Source of the DNA: an uncultured Collinsella sp.
GTDB taxonomy: Bacteria > Actinomycetota > Coriobacteriia > Coriobacteriales > Coriobacteriaceae
DNA length: 6,000 bases
Assembly (NCBI GenBank): GCA_900552155.1
Contig: URYU01000107.1
Location: 1 to 6,000 of the forward strand
Direction of reading: 5' to 3'
In this document: in pieces, positions 5,308-6,000 of the stretch
How the letters are laid out: the number at the start of each line of letters is the position of its first letter
How positions within the stretch are numbered: position 1 is the first letter of the stretch
Position numbers and translations under genes: made by a program
The notes under the pieces: generated by a model
Seen by the model: only the letters and a program-made list of their open reading frames with translations
Databases searched by the model: none
Told to the model about the DNA's origin: nothing

Positions 5308-6000
5308 ATGGCGGCTCGCGTCTGCCTGGTCCACTATCACGAGGTTGGACTGAAGGGTAAGAACCGCGCACATTTTGAGCATATCCTCATGGATAACATC
5401 AAGGCGGCCTTGGCCGCCTTTTCCGTGAATGCCGTGTCTCGAATTTCCGGTTATATCCTCGTGACCTTTAACGAGCATCAGGCCGACGAGGCGGCGCGTG
5501 TCATTCGCACCGTTCCCGGCGTTGCTCGTGTGTCTTTGGCGTATCACACCAACCGCGACCCGCAGGAGTACTGCGCCGCCGCCGCGAAGGCGCTGCACGA
5601 GTTTGGTTCCTTCGATTCGTTTAAGGTGCACGCCAAGCGCTCCAATACTGACTATGGGCTCACCTCGATTGACATCAATCGTCAGGTGGGCGAGGTGTTG
5701 TGCGAGGCGTTTCCTGATAAAAAGGTTCAGATGCACGATCCTGACGCTATGGTGCACGTACTGGTGGTCCAGGGTAGCGTCTACGTGTATGCGCGCTCCG
5801 AGCGCGGTGTGGGCGGTCTGCCGGTGGGTTCTGCCGGCAAGGTCGTGACGCTGCTGTCGTCGGGTATCGATTCTCCGGTGGCGACCTGGATGCTCGCGCG
5901 TCGCGGCGCGGTGTGCGTGCCGGTACATTTCTCCGGTCGTCCGCAGACGCCCGATACGAGCGAGTATTTGGTGCAGGACATCATACGTGCGCTTGAGCCG
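5308..6000 (+). CDS. thiI: tRNA sulfurtransferase / thiamine biosynthesis protein ThiI (5' part)
   Basis: The frame stays open from the ATG at 5308 to the window edge, 231 codons, so the C-terminus is missing. ThiI adenylates and thiolates U8 of tRNA to 4-thiouridine and, in many bacteria, also supplies sulfur for the thiazole of thiamine. The start has HEVGLKGKNR (11-20), the family's E(I/V)xLKGxNR motif, then a ferredoxin-like region and a THUMP domain (about 60-165) with FKVHAKRSNTDYGLTSIDIN (105-124). GGLPVGSAGKVVTLLSSG (169-186) leads into the PP-loop SSGIDSP (184-190). The loop has Ser where SGGxDS usually has its first Gly, and the motif after the following strand reads HFSGRPQT instead of the common HFxxPPYT. 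The start codon directly follows the rpoZ stop without a good ribosome binding site, which suggests coupled translation. Whether a rhodanese domain follows cannot be seen. Confidence 0.93.
   Translation, partial: MAARVCLVHYHEVGLKGKNRAHFEHILMDNIKAALAAFSVNAVSRISGYILVTFNEHQADEAARVIRTVPGVARVSLAYHTNRDPQEYCAAAAKALHEFGSFDSFKVHAKRSNTDYGLTSIDINRQVGEVLCEAFPDKKVQMHDPDAMVHVLVVQGSVYVYARSERGVGGLPVGSAGKVVTLLSSGIDSPVATWMLARRGAVCVPVHFSGRPQTPDTSEYLVQDIIRALEP
5401..5422 (+). other. Terminator-like hairpin inside the start of thiI
   Basis: AAGGCGGC (5401-5408) and GCCGCCTT (5413-5420) are perfectly complementary around a CTTG loop, and the right arm runs into a TTTT tract (5419-5422). The shape is that of a compact intrinsic terminator on the + strand. 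It encodes K32-A-A-L-A-A-F38 of ThiI, so simple alanine codon choice could have produced it. Confidence 0.35.

Noticed and set aside
4936..5928. Minus-strand open frame of 330 codons opposite the end of gmk, rpoZ and thiI
   Set aside because: It runs antisense across three well-supported genes and is His/Arg-rich without any recognisable domain.
1..6000. Mobile element, CRISPR array, tRNA/rRNA or novel defence system
   Set aside because: All coding space is taken by conserved housekeeping genes. No repeat-spacer pattern, transposase, integrase or RNA gene fold was found in the remaining gaps.

Overview
The window is GC-rich, gene-dense bacterial DNA with every gene on the + strand. The sequence points to an anaerobic actinobacterium of the class Coriobacteriia, with Collinsella or a close relative as my best guess. 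A short integration host factor of the actinobacterial (mIHF) type is present, an almost actinobacteria-specific protein. The dihydroorotate dehydrogenase is the class 1B, PyrK-coupled, NAD-linked form, which suits growth without oxygen. The genus is an inference; no 16S or other marker lies in the window.

Positions 1-3902 hold a pyrimidine biosynthesis cluster: the tail of pyrB, then pyrC, pyrK, pyrD and pyrF. Together these cover carbamoyl aspartate formation, ring closure, oxidation to orotate and the final decarboxylation to UMP. carAB and pyrE are not in the window. pyrB/pyrC overlap, pyrK/pyrD share a base at a stop/start junction, and pyrD/pyrF overlap. The only real break is the 92-base pyrC-pyrK gap, which carries a terminator-like hairpin and a second hairpin next to the pyrK ribosome binding site.

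Positions 3903-4141 are a 239-base, AT-richer intergenic region. It contains a weak terminator candidate, a large inverted repeat, two candidate promoters and a long bulged hairpin that contains an extended -10 element just upstream of mihF.

Positions 4142-6000 hold mihF, gmk, rpoZ and the 5' part of thiI, spaced 0-5 bases apart, so they probably form one operon for nucleoid structure, GMP kinase, RNA polymerase omega and tRNA/thiamine sulfur transfer. The order pyrF-mihF-gmk-rpoZ is familiar from actinobacteria such as Mycobacterium, whereas pyrK-pyrD-pyrF is a Firmicutes-like block, so the window looks like a blend of two arrangements. I found no CRISPR array, tRNA, rRNA, transposon, phage or defence gene. 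The worthwhile unknowns are in the non-coding DNA; I do not see a new multi-gene system.
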